NCBI GenBank assembly: GCA_017404325.1
Contig: JAFRCO010000013.1
Location: 58,988-122,987, forward strand
DNA length: 64,000 bases
Direction of reading: 5' to 3'
Source: Candidatus Saccharimonadota bacterium
GTDB taxonomy: Bacteria > Patescibacteriota > Saccharimonadia > Saccharimonadales > Saccharimonadaceae
Position numbers and translations under genes: made by a program
Part shown: piece after piece, positions 34,396-43,539 of the stretch
How the letters are laid out: the number at the start of each line of letters is the position of its first letter
Position numbering within the stretch: the first letter of the stretch is position 1
The notes under the pieces: model-generated
The model's database searches: none
What the model was told of the DNA's origin: nothing
Seen by the model: the letters and a program-made list of their open reading frames with translations, nothing else

Positions 34396-34593
34396 ATGCT
34401 TACTCTGCAAAAAGGTAAACACACCGCATTGCACAGATCATTTATTCTGCTTAGTTTTATCCCGGTTAGTTTAATTGTGGCTTCGATTTTTAAACTAGAT
34501 GTTTTTGCGGTCGGTAAGGCTGCATTTTTAATCTTTTCTGGTTGCGCGTTGATTCTTTATCGTAGCGATTCCAAAGCCTTTCGTAGAAACTAG
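34396..34593 (+). CDS. small two-helix membrane protein, hypothetical
   Basis: This 65-residue protein has two hydrophobic segments (about 15-32 and 36-53) and basic ends. It is preceded by a good promoter but the leader is A-rich and has no clear ribosome-binding site. It is not recognised. It lies between two near-identical promoters just upstream of a large surface-protein gene, so it might be non-coding leader sequence. Confidence 0.4.
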   Translation: MLTLQKGKHTALHRSFILLSFIPVSLIVASIFKLDVFAVGKAAFLIFSGCALILYRSDSKAFRRN

Positions 34594-34642
34594 ACAAAAT
34601 CCTTATGTTTTGGTTAAATAGTGTTAAGAAAGGCCGTATAAA
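34591..34642 (+). promoter_or_regulatory. sigma-70 promoter copy 2 and start-proximal -10-like box
   Basis: TAGACA (34591-34596), 17 nt, TTAAAT (34614-34619), with the same spacer core as the 34318 promoter. A second -10-like TATAAA (34637-34642) lies 5 nt before ATG 34648. Confidence 0.5.
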
Positions 34643-34647
34643 TTTTT

Positions 34648-37600
34648 ATGAATAAAAATAAAATCTTTATTCTCTTAGTATTAATTTTAATCGGGGGAGT
34701 TACCTGTCTAAACTCCAGTGTTTATGCAGATAATTCTACTGAAATTGTTTTCGAAGTTACTGAACCAGTGGACGATAGTAGTTCTGAAGACTACGAAGGC
34801 GAAGACATTATGATTTGGGAGGCTGGACAAGACTGGGTTATTAATCGTAATACGAAAGCAATCCTCACCTTTTATTTAGCAAAAAACAAATTCGTTAGTA
34901 TTTCTTTAGATGATCAGGTTCTTACCGAAAAACAAGAATTTACGCTTTCTGGGGATTATACAACGATCTCATTTAAAAAAGATTACCTCAATAATTTATC
35001 CGAAGGCCGACACGAAATTATTGCCCGCTTTACGAATTTAGATGAAGAGGAAGAAGAAGCCCTCTTTAGTACTTATATTACAATTTACACTGAAGACTCC
35101 GCCGAAGCTGCCGGTATTGTTGTTCCGAACACCGGGTTCTTTTCCGCTGTAGGAGAAATTGCTACCCAAAGTTTTCCAGTCGTATTTGTTATCATCCTAG
35201 CAGCTGTTGGCATTTTTACGACTCTGAAATTACGCTCTATCTTCAAAAAACATCTTAGTATTTTCCATTGGTCGAGAATCCATTTCACGCTTTTTGATAA
35301 ACTTGTACATTTCTTTGACAATCATAAACCATCTACTCGTTCTACAGAATTAATAATTTTCGTTTTTCTCGCTCTTGTTGTAACTGGCGGTCTCGGCACG
35401 ACTTTCCATTATCTTTCAAGCATTAAAGGCGACGCCAGCTCTGCCATTAATCTCGTAGTTGACACTACCGAAAATATTGCCAGCCAAATTGTCTATCGTG
35501 AATCCATAGCTCGGGCTGTAGATACAGTCAATGTAGAAACCGAACCGGGCGTTGAATATTATATCTTCATGTCTGCCGGTTCTGACAACGCTCTCCATGC
35601 TGACAACTCAGAATACACCTTTACCGAAAATACTAATCTCGTTTCTCTTAGTGATGGTTCTTGGGGCTTCAATACTGACCCTAACAGCTCCATCTTTTCA
35701 TCTGTTCCTAAAGAAGGTCAGGAAGTTTTAGTCGCTCATGCTACCGAACCTGGCGAAACAAAGGTGTATTATGCTGCTAAAGTTGGAGATGATTTTACCG
35801 CCGGTCTTTACAAAGGAACCGTCCACTATACTATTATTGCTAAAACCTCAGATCCTATTGCCGTCACACCTAGTTCCGATGAGTCATCTCGCACAGTTAC
35901 AATTACTACTCCACTAGTTAAAAATGGCGACATGAATATAGATGCTCCTTCAATTACAATTGGAGAACATGATTGTGTCTCTCCGAATCTTAATACTGAA
36001 TCTAACCATTTCATTACTATTACCTGTACTGTTCCTAACGAAATCACGCCGGGTTCTTACGACGTATCGTTTGAGTTTGACGATATTGAACAGGAAATTA
36101 CTCTAACTGAAGGTTATACTGAACCCGAGCCAACTCCTGAACCGACCCCCGAGCCCGAACCGACCCCCGAACCCGAACCAGATCCTAACCCAGAACCGAC
36201 TCCTGATCCTGGACCGGCTCCTGAACCCGAACCGGACCCTGAACCCGAACCGTCAATCACCTACTACACAGTTACCAGCGCTTCTAGCAATTCGACCTAT
36301 GGTTCTACAAATCGTACTTCTACCCAAGTTGCTGCTGGCACTACTTTTACTTCTAGTGGCAACGTCCTCACTTTTAGCGATGGTCGTACTATTGTTGCTA
36401 CAGCAAAAAAGGTTACCGGCTATAGTACTTATTGCGGCAGTTGGACTCCGGCTAGCGGCACCGTCAACAGCAATATGTCTGTTACGGCTAATTGCATTGG
36501 CACCGTTCTTTCATACAGCGTTACCGTTAAAGTAAATAACTCATCCTACGGCACTGCCAATGCTAGTGAAATTTGGGTTCCATACAATACGACCTATTCA
36601 TCTAACGGTAATACTCTCACTTTTAGTAACGGACGCACCGTTACTGTTACTCCTACTAGTGCCACTGGCTACAACACTTCTTGTAGTGGTTGGTCTCCAG
36701 CTAGTGGGACAGTTACTGGCGGTTTTACTGTCACAGCGAATTGTACTAGAACCGCGAAAAACTACACTATGACTTTTAAAGTCAAAGATTCATCTTATGG
36801 TTCAGTCTCTTCTAGCTCTGCCACCATCCCATACAATACGACTTATTCATCTAGCGGTAATACCATTACATTCAGCAATGGCACTAAAATAATCGCCACT
36901 CCTACCTCTGCTACTGGGTATGATACGACCTGTAAAAGCTGGTCTCCATCTAGCGGTACCGTTAAAGCTAACACTACTTTTACCGCAACTTGTGCTAGAA
37001 CCGCGAAGAAAAATACAGTCACCTATCTAAGCAACAATGATAAAAACGGCAGCAAATCATATACCGTTTCAACTGGCGATAGCCACACCATTAAACCTCT
37101 CGCAAACTTCGCAGGGACTAGATATTCTAATGTCTATAATCTCAATTCGAGCACTTATCAAAAATGGACTAAGGAAGGGTATTACTTTGATTACTGGGAG
37201 GGAAGTGATGGCAAAAAGTATGCTCCAGCCGGTCAGAACGAAGGGCACAATCCTTATGCCGGTTGTACAACTTGTCTATCTACCTTTAAGTCTGACGGGT
37301 CTGGACTAACCTTAAAAGCCCACTTTACAAAAATGAACAATATTAACCTTGCTGCAATCACTTTAGCCTGGCCTGATGGTTATACCAGTGATGATACTAT
37401 GATTGCCTCTAATAAATCTGCCGGCTGGTCACATAAAGTGACTTTAGGCTCTCCATATAGTAAAACAGTTAATCGTTTCACTGTTGCTCCTACCCCAGAG
37501 TTTAAAACTGCTGCAAAAACATATTACACTAACACCAATCGACGCAATTCGGTTGAGAGTAATAGCCTTGCCAGCAACAAATGCGATAACTATTACGGTC

Positions 37601-38193
37601 TAGGTTGCAGTGGTTCATGGTACACGACCGATAAAGGATATTTATATGGACGCAGCTGTGATAGATTTGCCGCTATTTCTATCTATTACGGGGTCAAAGG
37701 TCTTGGTAAAACTACGATTAAAATGCCGTTTGGCCTTCCTAGCCAAGCCAGATACTTCGCACGTGGAGATCAAAATTGGACCGCAGTAAACACTAAAAAC
37801 AATAGTAAAACCAGTAGTTCTACTTCTGGGACCGCTAATAATGCCGGTCGCTACGAATCCCACTATAAGCCTGGTGATGTTCGCCTCGTCTATAGAACCT
37901 CTAGTAAACATGATAGCTATAAATTAAAATTTGACGGCAATACATATTATCTTGGCCATATTGCTATTTATGTTAAAACCGAAGATGGTCTTAGCCATAT
38001 CGCCGAGGGAAGTCACTCGACATATGTAAGTAACAGCTCTAGTTATAATGGAGATTTTATCTTCGCGCACACTTCTTACTCTAATGGTGGCGGCTTCGGT
38101 CACCTCAGCCCTTTTTACTACAAGACTACAGCCGGAGGATACGACAAAAACGAGTGGTATGCCATTTGGCGCTATACTGGTGATGGCAAATAA
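34648..38193 (+). CDS. large multidomain surface protein with divergent InlB repeats
   Basis: This 1181-residue protein has a signal peptide (1-27, ending VYA), an outer region to about 170, and two membrane helices (about 175-195 and 231-252) flanking a basic loop. A second outer region follows, then a Pro-Glu-Asp-rich spacer (about 490-536). Three repeats of about 83 residues (537-790) each have a Y-x-V/M-T..SSYG opening and a GY..C..W.P.SGTV block, as in divergent InlB B-repeats. The C-terminal 330 residues contain SCDRFAA and, later, YLGHIAIYV: a Cys and His arrangement suggestive of a CHAP/NlpC-type peptidoglycan amidase fold. Role in host-cell contact or wall cutting is inferred. Confidence 0.75.
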   Translation: MNKNKIFILLVLILIGGVTCLNSSVYADNSTEIVFEVTEPVDDSSSEDYEGEDIMIWEAGQDWVINRNTKAILTFYLAKNKFVSISLDDQVLTEKQEFTLSGDYTTISFKKDYLNNLSEGRHEIIARFTNLDEEEEEALFSTYITIYTEDSAEAAGIVVPNTGFFSAVGEIATQSFPVVFVIILAAVGIFTTLKLRSIFKKHLSIFHWSRIHFTLFDKLVHFFDNHKPSTRSTELIIFVFLALVVTGGLGTTFHYLSSIKGDASSAINLVVDTTENIASQIVYRESIARAVDTVNVETEPGVEYYIFMSAGSDNALHADNSEYTFTENTNLVSLSDGSWGFNTDPNSSIFSSVPKEGQEVLVAHATEPGETKVYYAAKVGDDFTAGLYKGTVHYTIIAKTSDPIAVTPSSDESSRTVTITTPLVKNGDMNIDAPSITIGEHDCVSPNLNTESNHFITITCTVPNEITPGSYDVSFEFDDIEQEITLTEGYTEPEPTPEPTPEPEPTPEPEPDPNPEPTPDPGPAPEPEPDPEPEPSITYYTVTSASSNSTYGSTNRTSTQVAAGTTFTSSGNVLTFSDGRTIVATAKKVTGYSTYCGSWTPASGTVNSNMSVTANCIGTVLSYSVTVKVNNSSYGTANASEIWVPYNTTYSSNGNTLTFSNGRTVTVTPTSATGYNTSCSGWSPASGTVTGGFTVTANCTRTAKNYTMTFKVKDSSYGSVSSSSATIPYNTTYSSSGNTITFSNGTKIIATPTSATGYDTTCKSWSPSSGTVKANTTFTATCARTAKKNTVTYLSNNDKNGSKSYTVSTGDSHTIKPLANFAGTRYSNVYNLNSSTYQKWTKEGYYFDYWEGSDGKKYAPAGQNEGHNPYAGCTTCLSTFKSDGSGLTLKAHFTKMNNINLAAITLAWPDGYTSDDTMIASNKSAGWSHKVTLGSPYSKTVNRFTVAPTPEFKTAAKTYYTNTNRRNSVESNSLASNKCDNYYGLGCSGSWYTTDKGYLYGRSCDRFAAISIYYGVKGLGKTTIKMPFGLPSQARYFARGDQNWTAVNTKNNSKTSSSTSGTANNAGRYESHYKPGDVRLVYRTSSKHDSYKLKFDGNTYYLGHIAIYVKTEDGLSHIAEGSHSTYVSNSSSYNGDFIFAHTSYSNGGGFGHLSPFYYKTTAGGYDKNEWYAIWRYTGDGK
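36118..36258 (+). repeat. Pro-Glu-Asp coding repeat
   Basis: Low-complexity codons for Glu-Pro-Thr/Asp-Pro dipeptides, probably a rigid spacer between the membrane-proximal part and the outer repeats. Confidence 0.85.
36262..37010 (+). repeat. three tandem 250-bp coding repeats
   Basis: Units begin near 36262, 36512 and 36764 (spacing 250-252 bp). The second and third share long near-identical stretches, for example around CCATACAATACGAC. They suit unit-number variation by recombination. Confidence 0.75.
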
Positions 38194-38366
38194 AAAATCC
38201 TCCTAAAGAGGACTTGGTGCACGACTCTATATGAGGTTCGTACTCAATTATTATACCACAGTTAATCTCATTATTTATTTCCAATCTTATTAATACCTTT
38301 TTTCTTTTTTTATGCATTAAGTCAACTATGATATATTTATAAGTAATAGGAGGTATTTCAAAAATC

Positions 38367-39491
38367 ATGAATAATAAATTGTATTGGATGGGAATAAGAG
38401 AATCAGAAATATGTTATGTGAAAGGATTTTTTGAAGATTCTATTATTTTTTTCGGGAATAAACAGAAAGGTATAAAACCGCTTAATCAAGCTATAAATAA
38501 AAATCTAAACCATAATGACAAAAAAAATGATGCCATTATGACAGCTTATCAAAAGTCACAGATGAGCAATATTTTGGCCAAATACCCAGATGCGGAGTTT
38601 ATGTTTTATAACCAAATAAAAGCCCTGGAATATTTTAAAGGAAATAAAAGTATTATTTGTCTAAACGACGAAGCTTTAATTAATAAAATGAGCGATAAAT
38701 TGTTCGCAAGAGAATATTTTAAAACAAAAGTTCCTTGTCTCCAACATCATATTTTATTCGGGAGAGAAATAAGTTGCGAAAAACTTACGGAATTGTTTAA
38801 CGACGATAGCAGACAATATGTAGTGCAATCAAAAAGTGGGTCTGGCGGCAGCGGAACATTCATATTCCACGATAACAATCAAAAAGCACTATTAAATAAT
38901 GACGATCAATATCTTGTTACCGTATATCGCAAAGATTCAATATCAACAAATACCCACCTAATGCTTTCCAAAGATGAGACGATAGTTTTGCCGTCTTCTA
39001 TCCAGATTATCGAGAACCAGTATGACCATCTTGTCTACAAAGGATGTGATTTTGTTGGCTTTAACACTTTGTCTAATGAAATAAAAGAAAAGACGGACAA
39101 ATATGCAAAAATTATAGGAGACGATTTGCGCAAAAATGGTTACTTGGGTGTTTTAGGAATAGACTCTATTATCTGTGATGGGGAAGTCTTTTTCATCGAG
39201 ATAAACAGCAGGTTCCAGAATTCATCTACAGCGCTCAATAAGGCATTACTAGAAAGCGGACAACAGTCATTACAAGAGATGAACTACAATTGTTTTAAGA
39301 ATCAAAAAGTAAATTACAATACAATAATCGTAAACTATAGTACTTACATACTAGATTTTGGTGAACAAACAAGCAATATTCCTGATATTGAACCAATTGA
39401 AGTATTAGACGAGGCTGGACGCTCTTTGGAAGTAGAGAAGTTAAGCTACCAAAAAACATATCTATACGATAAAAGTATCTATAAGAGATAA
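38367..39491 (+). CDS. ATP-grasp ligase-like protein
   Basis: This 374-residue protein has an ATP-grasp fold: a glycine-rich loop KSGSGGSGTFIF (about residue 152) and the metal-binding block LGIDSIICDGEVFFIEINSRFQ (about 267-289). ATP-grasp enzymes join a carboxylate to an amine or thiol, for example in peptide or small-molecule tailoring. AGGAGG lies about 10 nt before the ATG. The gene is clearly AT-richer than its neighbours, stands alone between a surface protein and a tRNA, and is probably acquired. No precursor-peptide gene is obvious next to it. Confidence 0.75.
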   Translation: MNNKLYWMGIRESEICYVKGFFEDSIIFFGNKQKGIKPLNQAINKNLNHNDKKNDAIMTAYQKSQMSNILAKYPDAEFMFYNQIKALEYFKGNKSIICLNDEALINKMSDKLFAREYFKTKVPCLQHHILFGREISCEKLTELFNDDSRQYVVQSKSGSGGSGTFIFHDNNQKALLNNDDQYLVTVYRKDSISTNTHLMLSKDETIVLPSSIQIIENQYDHLVYKGCDFVGFNTLSNEIKEKTDKYAKIIGDDLRKNGYLGVLGIDSIICDGEVFFIEINSRFQNSSTALNKALLESGQQSLQEMNYNCFKNQKVNYNTIIVNYSTYILDFGEQTSNIPDIEPIEVLDEAGRSLEVEKLSYQKTYLYDKSIYKR

Positions 39492-39496
39492 AAAAC

Positions 39497-39515
39497 GCCT
39501 CTTAAGAGGCTGTTT
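39497..39515 (+). terminator. terminator after the ATP-grasp gene
   Basis: GCCTCTTAAGAGGC is a perfect palindrome (39497-39510) followed by TGTTTA; a run of A precedes it, so it may also act for the minus-strand tRNA-Gly. Confidence 0.65.
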
Positions 39516-39523
39516 ATACTCAC

Positions 39524-39598
39524 TGGTGCGGGTAGAGGGAGTCGGACCCTCGTCTCATCCTTGGGAAGGATACATAATAGCCGTTATACGATACCCGC
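39524..39598 (-). tRNA. tRNA-Gly (anticodon CCC)
   Basis: Acceptor GCGGGTA/TACCCGC, anticodon loop TTCCCAA giving CCC, T-loop GTCCGAC, encoded CCA. It decodes GGG. Confidence 0.93.
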
Positions 39599-39633
39599 AG
39601 ATAATCCTCATTATATCATATCCCTATAAATAT

Positions 39634-39641
39634 GGTATAAT
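39634..39641 (+). promoter_or_regulatory. -10 box, leaderless promoter of argS
   Basis: TGGTATAAT ends 6 nt before ATG 39648. Confidence 0.65.
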
Positions 39642-39647
39642 TATTTT

Positions 39648-41282
39648 ATGCAAGAGATCAAGGAAAACCTAAAAGAAGTCATTAAAAATTTATACAATCT
39701 TGATTTTGATCCCGAAATTACCCCGTCGCCAGAGAATATAGACGCTGATTATTCTACGAATGCGCCTTTGAAGCTTGCAAAAGAGCTTCATAAATCTCCG
39801 ATGGACATTGCGAAAGAGCTAAACGAGAAATTAAACGCTAACATTTCAAACCCAGGTTTTCTAAACTTTAATATATCTGACGATTATTTGTCTAAGGAAA
39901 TCAATAGTCTAAATGATGATTTTGAACAAAGCATAAAATCAGATAACTTCGCTGGAAAAACCGTTATCTGCGAATTTAGCGATCCTAACCCCTTTAAAGT
40001 TCTTCACGTCGGCCATTTATATACGAGCGTCGTTGGTGACTCCATTTCTAGACTATTTGAATACGCTGGTGCTAAGGTTATTCGCGCAAACTTCGGTGGT
40101 GATGTCGGCCTACACGTCGCGAAAACAATGTATATTTTAAAACAAAAGAATTTCGACGAATTGACTATCGAAGATATTGCGAAATGCTATGTCGAAGGAA
40201 CGGCCGCTTATGAAGATGATGAGAACGCCAAAGCCGAAATTACGAAGCTCAATAAAGAAATTTATAAGATTAATTCCGAAGATCTCCACGATTCCGACCT
40301 AGCGAAACTATACTGGCGAGGCAGGGAATTATCCTACGATTATTTTGATAATTTTTATAATTCCATTGGCTTAAAATTTGACAAATACTACCCTGAATCT
40401 ACCGTCGCTGGACTTGGTTTAAAAACCGTTAAAGAGCAACTTGAAAAAGGCGTTTATGAGATTAGTAACGGCGCTACGATTTTCAACGGCGAAAAATACG
40501 GCCTCCATACTCGCGTCTTTATCAACCAAGAAGGCGTCCCGACTTACGAAGCAAAAGACGTCGGTTTAATCTTTACAAAATGGGCTGACTATCATTTTGA
40601 TAAATCCGTTGTTATTACCGGAAATGAACAGCTTGAATATATGAAAGTTGTCTTAAAGTCAGTTGAGCAATATGCCCCAGAACTGGTCGAAAAAACTAGC
40701 CACTTAACCCACGGCCTCGTTAAGCTCCCCGGAAATGTTAAAATGTCCTCTAGGAAAGGGAATTTCTTAAAAGCCGTTGATGTTTTGGATATGATTAAAG
40801 AGGAGCTAAAGAGCGCCTATGATTCTTCCGACGAAAAAGTCGCTCTTGCCGCGACGAAGTATGCCTTCCTAAAATATAAGATGGGCGGCAATATCATTTT
40901 CGACCCGAAAGAATCCGTGAAAATGACCGGCAACTCCGGCCCATACTTACTATACTCCGCTGTCCGTGCTAAAAAGATTTTATTAAATGGTAAGAGCAAC
41001 CAGGTTATAGATAATTATATATATAATATATATGAGAATAACTTAATCAAAAAAATTATAGAATATAAGTCCGAGCTAGAAGAAGCGGTCTCGGAAATGG
41101 CTCCGCATAAAGTCGCAAACTACTTATACGAACTTGCTCAAGAATTCAGTCGTTTCTATGAGAATTGTCCTGTCGTTGGCGCTAATGAAGAAGCTGAGCG
41201 CTTAAAACTCGTTAAAGTCTATTTAGCCACTATGACTCACGGGCTCGATATTCTTGGCATTGAGATCCCCGACGAAATGTAA
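39648..41282 (+). CDS. argS: arginine--tRNA ligase
   Basis: This 544-residue class I synthetase has an N-terminal Arg-tRNA-synt-N (Add-1) domain (about 1-90), the HIGH-equivalent motif FKVLHVGHL (about 120-128), the KMSKS-equivalent VKMSSRKGNFLKAVDVLD (about 364-381) and a DALR anticodon-binding domain at the C-terminus (NYLYELAQEFSRFYENCPV). It lies next to tRNA-Gly; tRNA-Arg(CCT) is 6 kb away. Confidence 0.96.
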   Translation: MQEIKENLKEVIKNLYNLDFDPEITPSPENIDADYSTNAPLKLAKELHKSPMDIAKELNEKLNANISNPGFLNFNISDDYLSKEINSLNDDFEQSIKSDNFAGKTVICEFSDPNPFKVLHVGHLYTSVVGDSISRLFEYAGAKVIRANFGGDVGLHVAKTMYILKQKNFDELTIEDIAKCYVEGTAAYEDDENAKAEITKLNKEIYKINSEDLHDSDLAKLYWRGRELSYDYFDNFYNSIGLKFDKYYPESTVAGLGLKTVKEQLEKGVYEISNGATIFNGEKYGLHTRVFINQEGVPTYEAKDVGLIFTKWADYHFDKSVVITGNEQLEYMKVVLKSVEQYAPELVEKTSHLTHGLVKLPGNVKMSSRKGNFLKAVDVLDMIKEELKSAYDSSDEKVALAATKYAFLKYKMGGNIIFDPKESVKMTGNSGPYLLYSAVRAKKILLNGKSNQVIDNYIYNIYENNLIKKIIEYKSELEEAVSEMAPHKVANYLYELAQEFSRFYENCPVVGANEEAERLKLVKVYLATMTHGLDILGIEIPDEM

Positions 41283-41284
41283 TA

Positions 41285-41293
41285 TGCTACAAT
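41285..41293 (+). promoter_or_regulatory. extended -10, leaderless promoter of the serpin gene
   Basis: TGCTACAAT ends 6 nt before ATG 41300. Confidence 0.6.
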
Positions 41294-41299
41294 AAGCAT

Positions 41300-42655
41300 A
41301 TGGACAATGAGACCTATATAGACAATAACAAATCAGAAGAGCCAATCGTTGTTGAAACGGTGAAGCCTTCTGGAGACATTAATAACAAACCTCATGAAAA
41401 ACGTCCTCTCGGCGTGGGCATTGCTTGTGCCGTCGCTGGATTGGTAATTGGCGCAATCGGCGTTTATGGGTTAACAAAACTTCTTGAAAAACCTCCAAAG
41501 TGCGAGGAGTGTGATTGCCCGCAATCCACATCAACTTCGTCGGATGTTGATTATTCTTTTCTAAATCTCGAATCTGCTTCAGACAATATAATATATAGTC
41601 CACTTTCTATCCGTAATGGCTTAGCTCTTCTTAGCGCTGGGGCAAGCGGTAAAACTAAAACTGAAATCGACAACGTTTTAGGGACTACTGAAATTACTAA
41701 ATATGAAAATATTCCGGATAAGTTGTCGCTTGCTAATGCCGTCTTTATTCGTGATACATTCAAAGATTACGTTCTCCCGACCTATACTTCCGAAGTCCAA
41801 GACAAACTCGGTAGCGAAGTATTTTATGATCCATTTGAAAGCAGCGCGAGCGTCGATAATTGGGTGAGTCAAAAAACTTTTGGTCTCATCGACAAAGTTG
41901 GTTTTGACCCGACCTCGGATTTAGAAATGGTTCTCGCTAACGCTCTAGCAATTCAGATGGATTGGAAATATCAATTTGACGAAGACGATACTTATGGTCG
42001 CGACTTTTACAAAGCGGATGGCTCAACTATTAACGCGACCACGATGCATAAAGAAACCAGCTCAGAAGACATCCGATACTATAAGGACGACAACACAACG
42101 GCGATTTCCATGCCACTTGACTCAACATCCGATGATGTGAACTTAGAATTTGTTGCAATCATGCCATCAGAAGATATAGACGGATATATTAAGGATGTTA
42201 ATCAAGCCAAGGTTGACGAAATTATTAATAATTCTACCCCAGCAAGTGAACCGAAAGACGGAGTAATCATTAATATTCCGAAATTCAAATATGACTACGC
42301 GCTTAAATTCAAAAAAGATTTAAACTCACTTGGTATTCAAACTGCATTTGATAAAAATCTTGCAGATTTTTCTAATATGGCTTCGAGCCCTCTATATGTA
42401 GGAGAAGCTATTCATAAAGCTAACATCGATTTTTCTGAAGAGGGAATTAAAGCTGCTGCTATTACCGTTTTTCTCATGATGGATGCTACTGCAATGACTG
42501 ACCCTTACGTCCCGCAGCCAGTTGTAATTAATATTGACCATCCATTTCTATTCTTAGTCCGCGATGTAGACGACGGAACAGTTTGGTTTACCGGCGCCGT
42601 TTATCAACCTAATCTATGGGAAGATGACGCCGCCGACTACGAAGCTCAATTCTAA
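41300..42655 (+). CDS. membrane-anchored serpin
   Basis: This 451-residue protein has a cytoplasmic N-terminus, a membrane helix (about 37-62), a CxxCxCP linker and then a full serpin domain. Landmarks are IIYSPLSIRNGLALLSAGASGKT (helix B), LANALAIQMDWKYQFD (strand 3A), NIDFSEEGIKAAAITVF (the hinge of the reactive loop, Glu380 onward) and INIDHPFLFLVRD near the end. The hinge has Gly at P15 and Ala at P12-P10, as in inhibitory serpins, but Ile instead of Thr/Ser at P14. Counting from the hinge puts P1 near Ala396, suggesting an elastase-like target. The protein would display a protease trap on the cell surface. Confidence 0.9.
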   Translation: MDNETYIDNNKSEEPIVVETVKPSGDINNKPHEKRPLGVGIACAVAGLVIGAIGVYGLTKLLEKPPKCEECDCPQSTSTSSDVDYSFLNLESASDNIIYSPLSIRNGLALLSAGASGKTKTEIDNVLGTTEITKYENIPDKLSLANAVFIRDTFKDYVLPTYTSEVQDKLGSEVFYDPFESSASVDNWVSQKTFGLIDKVGFDPTSDLEMVLANALAIQMDWKYQFDEDDTYGRDFYKADGSTINATTMHKETSSEDIRYYKDDNTTAISMPLDSTSDDVNLEFVAIMPSEDIDGYIKDVNQAKVDEIINNSTPASEPKDGVIINIPKFKYDYALKFKKDLNSLGIQTAFDKNLADFSNMASSPLYVGEAIHKANIDFSEEGIKAAAITVFLMMDATAMTDPYVPQPVVINIDHPFLFLVRDVDDGTVWFTGAVYQPNLWEDDAADYEAQF

Positions 42656-42663
42656 TCTTATGA

Positions 42664-42669
42664 TATAAT
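42664..42669 (+). promoter_or_regulatory. -10 box of orn
   Basis: TGATATAAT with the -10 ending 7 nt before ATG 42677. Confidence 0.6.
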
Positions 42670-42676
42670 ATAGATT

Positions 42677-43201
42677 ATGAGAAAAGCCACTTTACTTTGG
42701 ATTGATTTAGAGATGACCGGGTTAGACCCGAAAAAAGATAAGATTTTAGAAGTTGCTGCCATTGCGACTGACATGAAAATGGAACAAATCGCGAGTTATG
42801 AAGCAGTTGTGAAAGTCAGCAATAGACTAATGAAAAGCCGAATGGTGGGAGCTTTTTGGGAGAAGAACAAAATTTCTCGTGATGCATTAATCGATCAAAA
42901 TAAAACTGGAAAACCGATCAAAGTCGTTGAAAGGGAATTAATTGGATTTATAAAACAGAATTTTGGTGAAGAGATTTATCTTGCTGGTAACTCAATCCAC
43001 CAAGACCGTAAATTTATCGAACGCGAAATGCCGACCTTAAATAAAATGTTACATTACCGAATGTTAGACGTTTCGGCCTGGAAGATTTATTTCGAAAACG
43101 CCTTAAATAAAAGATTTGTAAAACCGGAAAACCATCGCGCCTTAGACGATATCAATGGGAGCATAGAGGAACTAAAATGGTATTTGACCTTTCTAAAATA
43201 A
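42677..43201 (+). CDS. orn: oligoribonuclease
   Basis: This 174-residue DEDDh exonuclease degrades 2-5 nt RNA fragments, including pGpG. It has WIDLEMTGLDP (Exo I), GNSIHQDRKFIEREMP (Exo II) and HRALDDINGSIEELKWY (Exo III). Length is normal. The following small gene overlaps its end by 25 nt. Confidence 0.95.
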   Translation: MRKATLLWIDLEMTGLDPKKDKILEVAAIATDMKMEQIASYEAVVKVSNRLMKSRMVGAFWEKNKISRDALIDQNKTGKPIKVVERELIGFIKQNFGEEIYLAGNSIHQDRKFIEREMPTLNKMLHYRMLDVSAWKIYFENALNKRFVKPENHRALDDINGSIEELKWYLTFLK

Positions 43202-43488
43202 ACGGCATTGAAAAATTCACGACTAAAATTGAAACGCTTGACGAAGAAAAAGCTCCAAAAACCCGTACTCTTTTTTATCGCGACGAAAAAGTTTTTCTCG
43301 TTGAGAATAAAAACACCATCGAAGTCCGTACTGACGAAAAACTTGCAGAATTTTTAAAAGAAAAATATGAATCAGTTATGGAATCGCGCTATTTCGGTCG
43401 TGGCGGCATCGAAATCGTTCTTGCTAATCAATTAAAACAAGATGAACTAGAAGATTTAATTCGTCTGAGTTATGATTTGACTAAGTAG
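43177..43488 (+). CDS. MmcQ/YjbR-like small protein
   Basis: This 103-residue protein looks like the CyaY-like fold of the YjbR/MmcQ family: TDEKLAEFLKEKYESVMESRYFG, then an ELEDLIRLSYDL C-terminus. The function of that family is unclear, with DNA binding suggested for some. It overlaps orn by 25 nt, indicating coupling. The match is by pattern only. Confidence 0.6.
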   Translation: MVFDLSKINGIEKFTTKIETLDEEKAPKTRTLFYRDEKVFLVENKNTIEVRTDEKLAEFLKEKYESVMESRYFGRGGIEIVLANQLKQDELEDLIRLSYDLTK

Positions 43489-43511
43489 CTTTATTTTCTA
43501 TTTAACTTATG

Positions 43512-43536
43512 TTAAAATTATCCTAGAATTAGGAGG
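43512..43536 (+). promoter_or_regulatory. promoter -10 and ribosome-binding site of surface-protein gene
   Basis: TGTTAAAAT with the -10 at about 43513-43518, then a strong AGGAGG (43531-43536). The Shine-Dalgarno picks ATG 43540 over the TTG just before. Confidence 0.65.
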
Positions 43537-43539
43537 TTG

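Noticed and set aside
36118..36258. Repetitive DNA considered as CRISPR or minisatellite
   Set aside because: It is in-frame Pro-Glu coding sequence without regular repeat-spacer structure. No CRISPR array or cas gene was found anywhere in the window.
38194..38366. Precursor-peptide gene before the ATP-grasp gene
   Set aside because: The 170-nt gap is AT-rich with a weak hairpin near 38200-38216 and no credible short frame with a ribosome-binding site.
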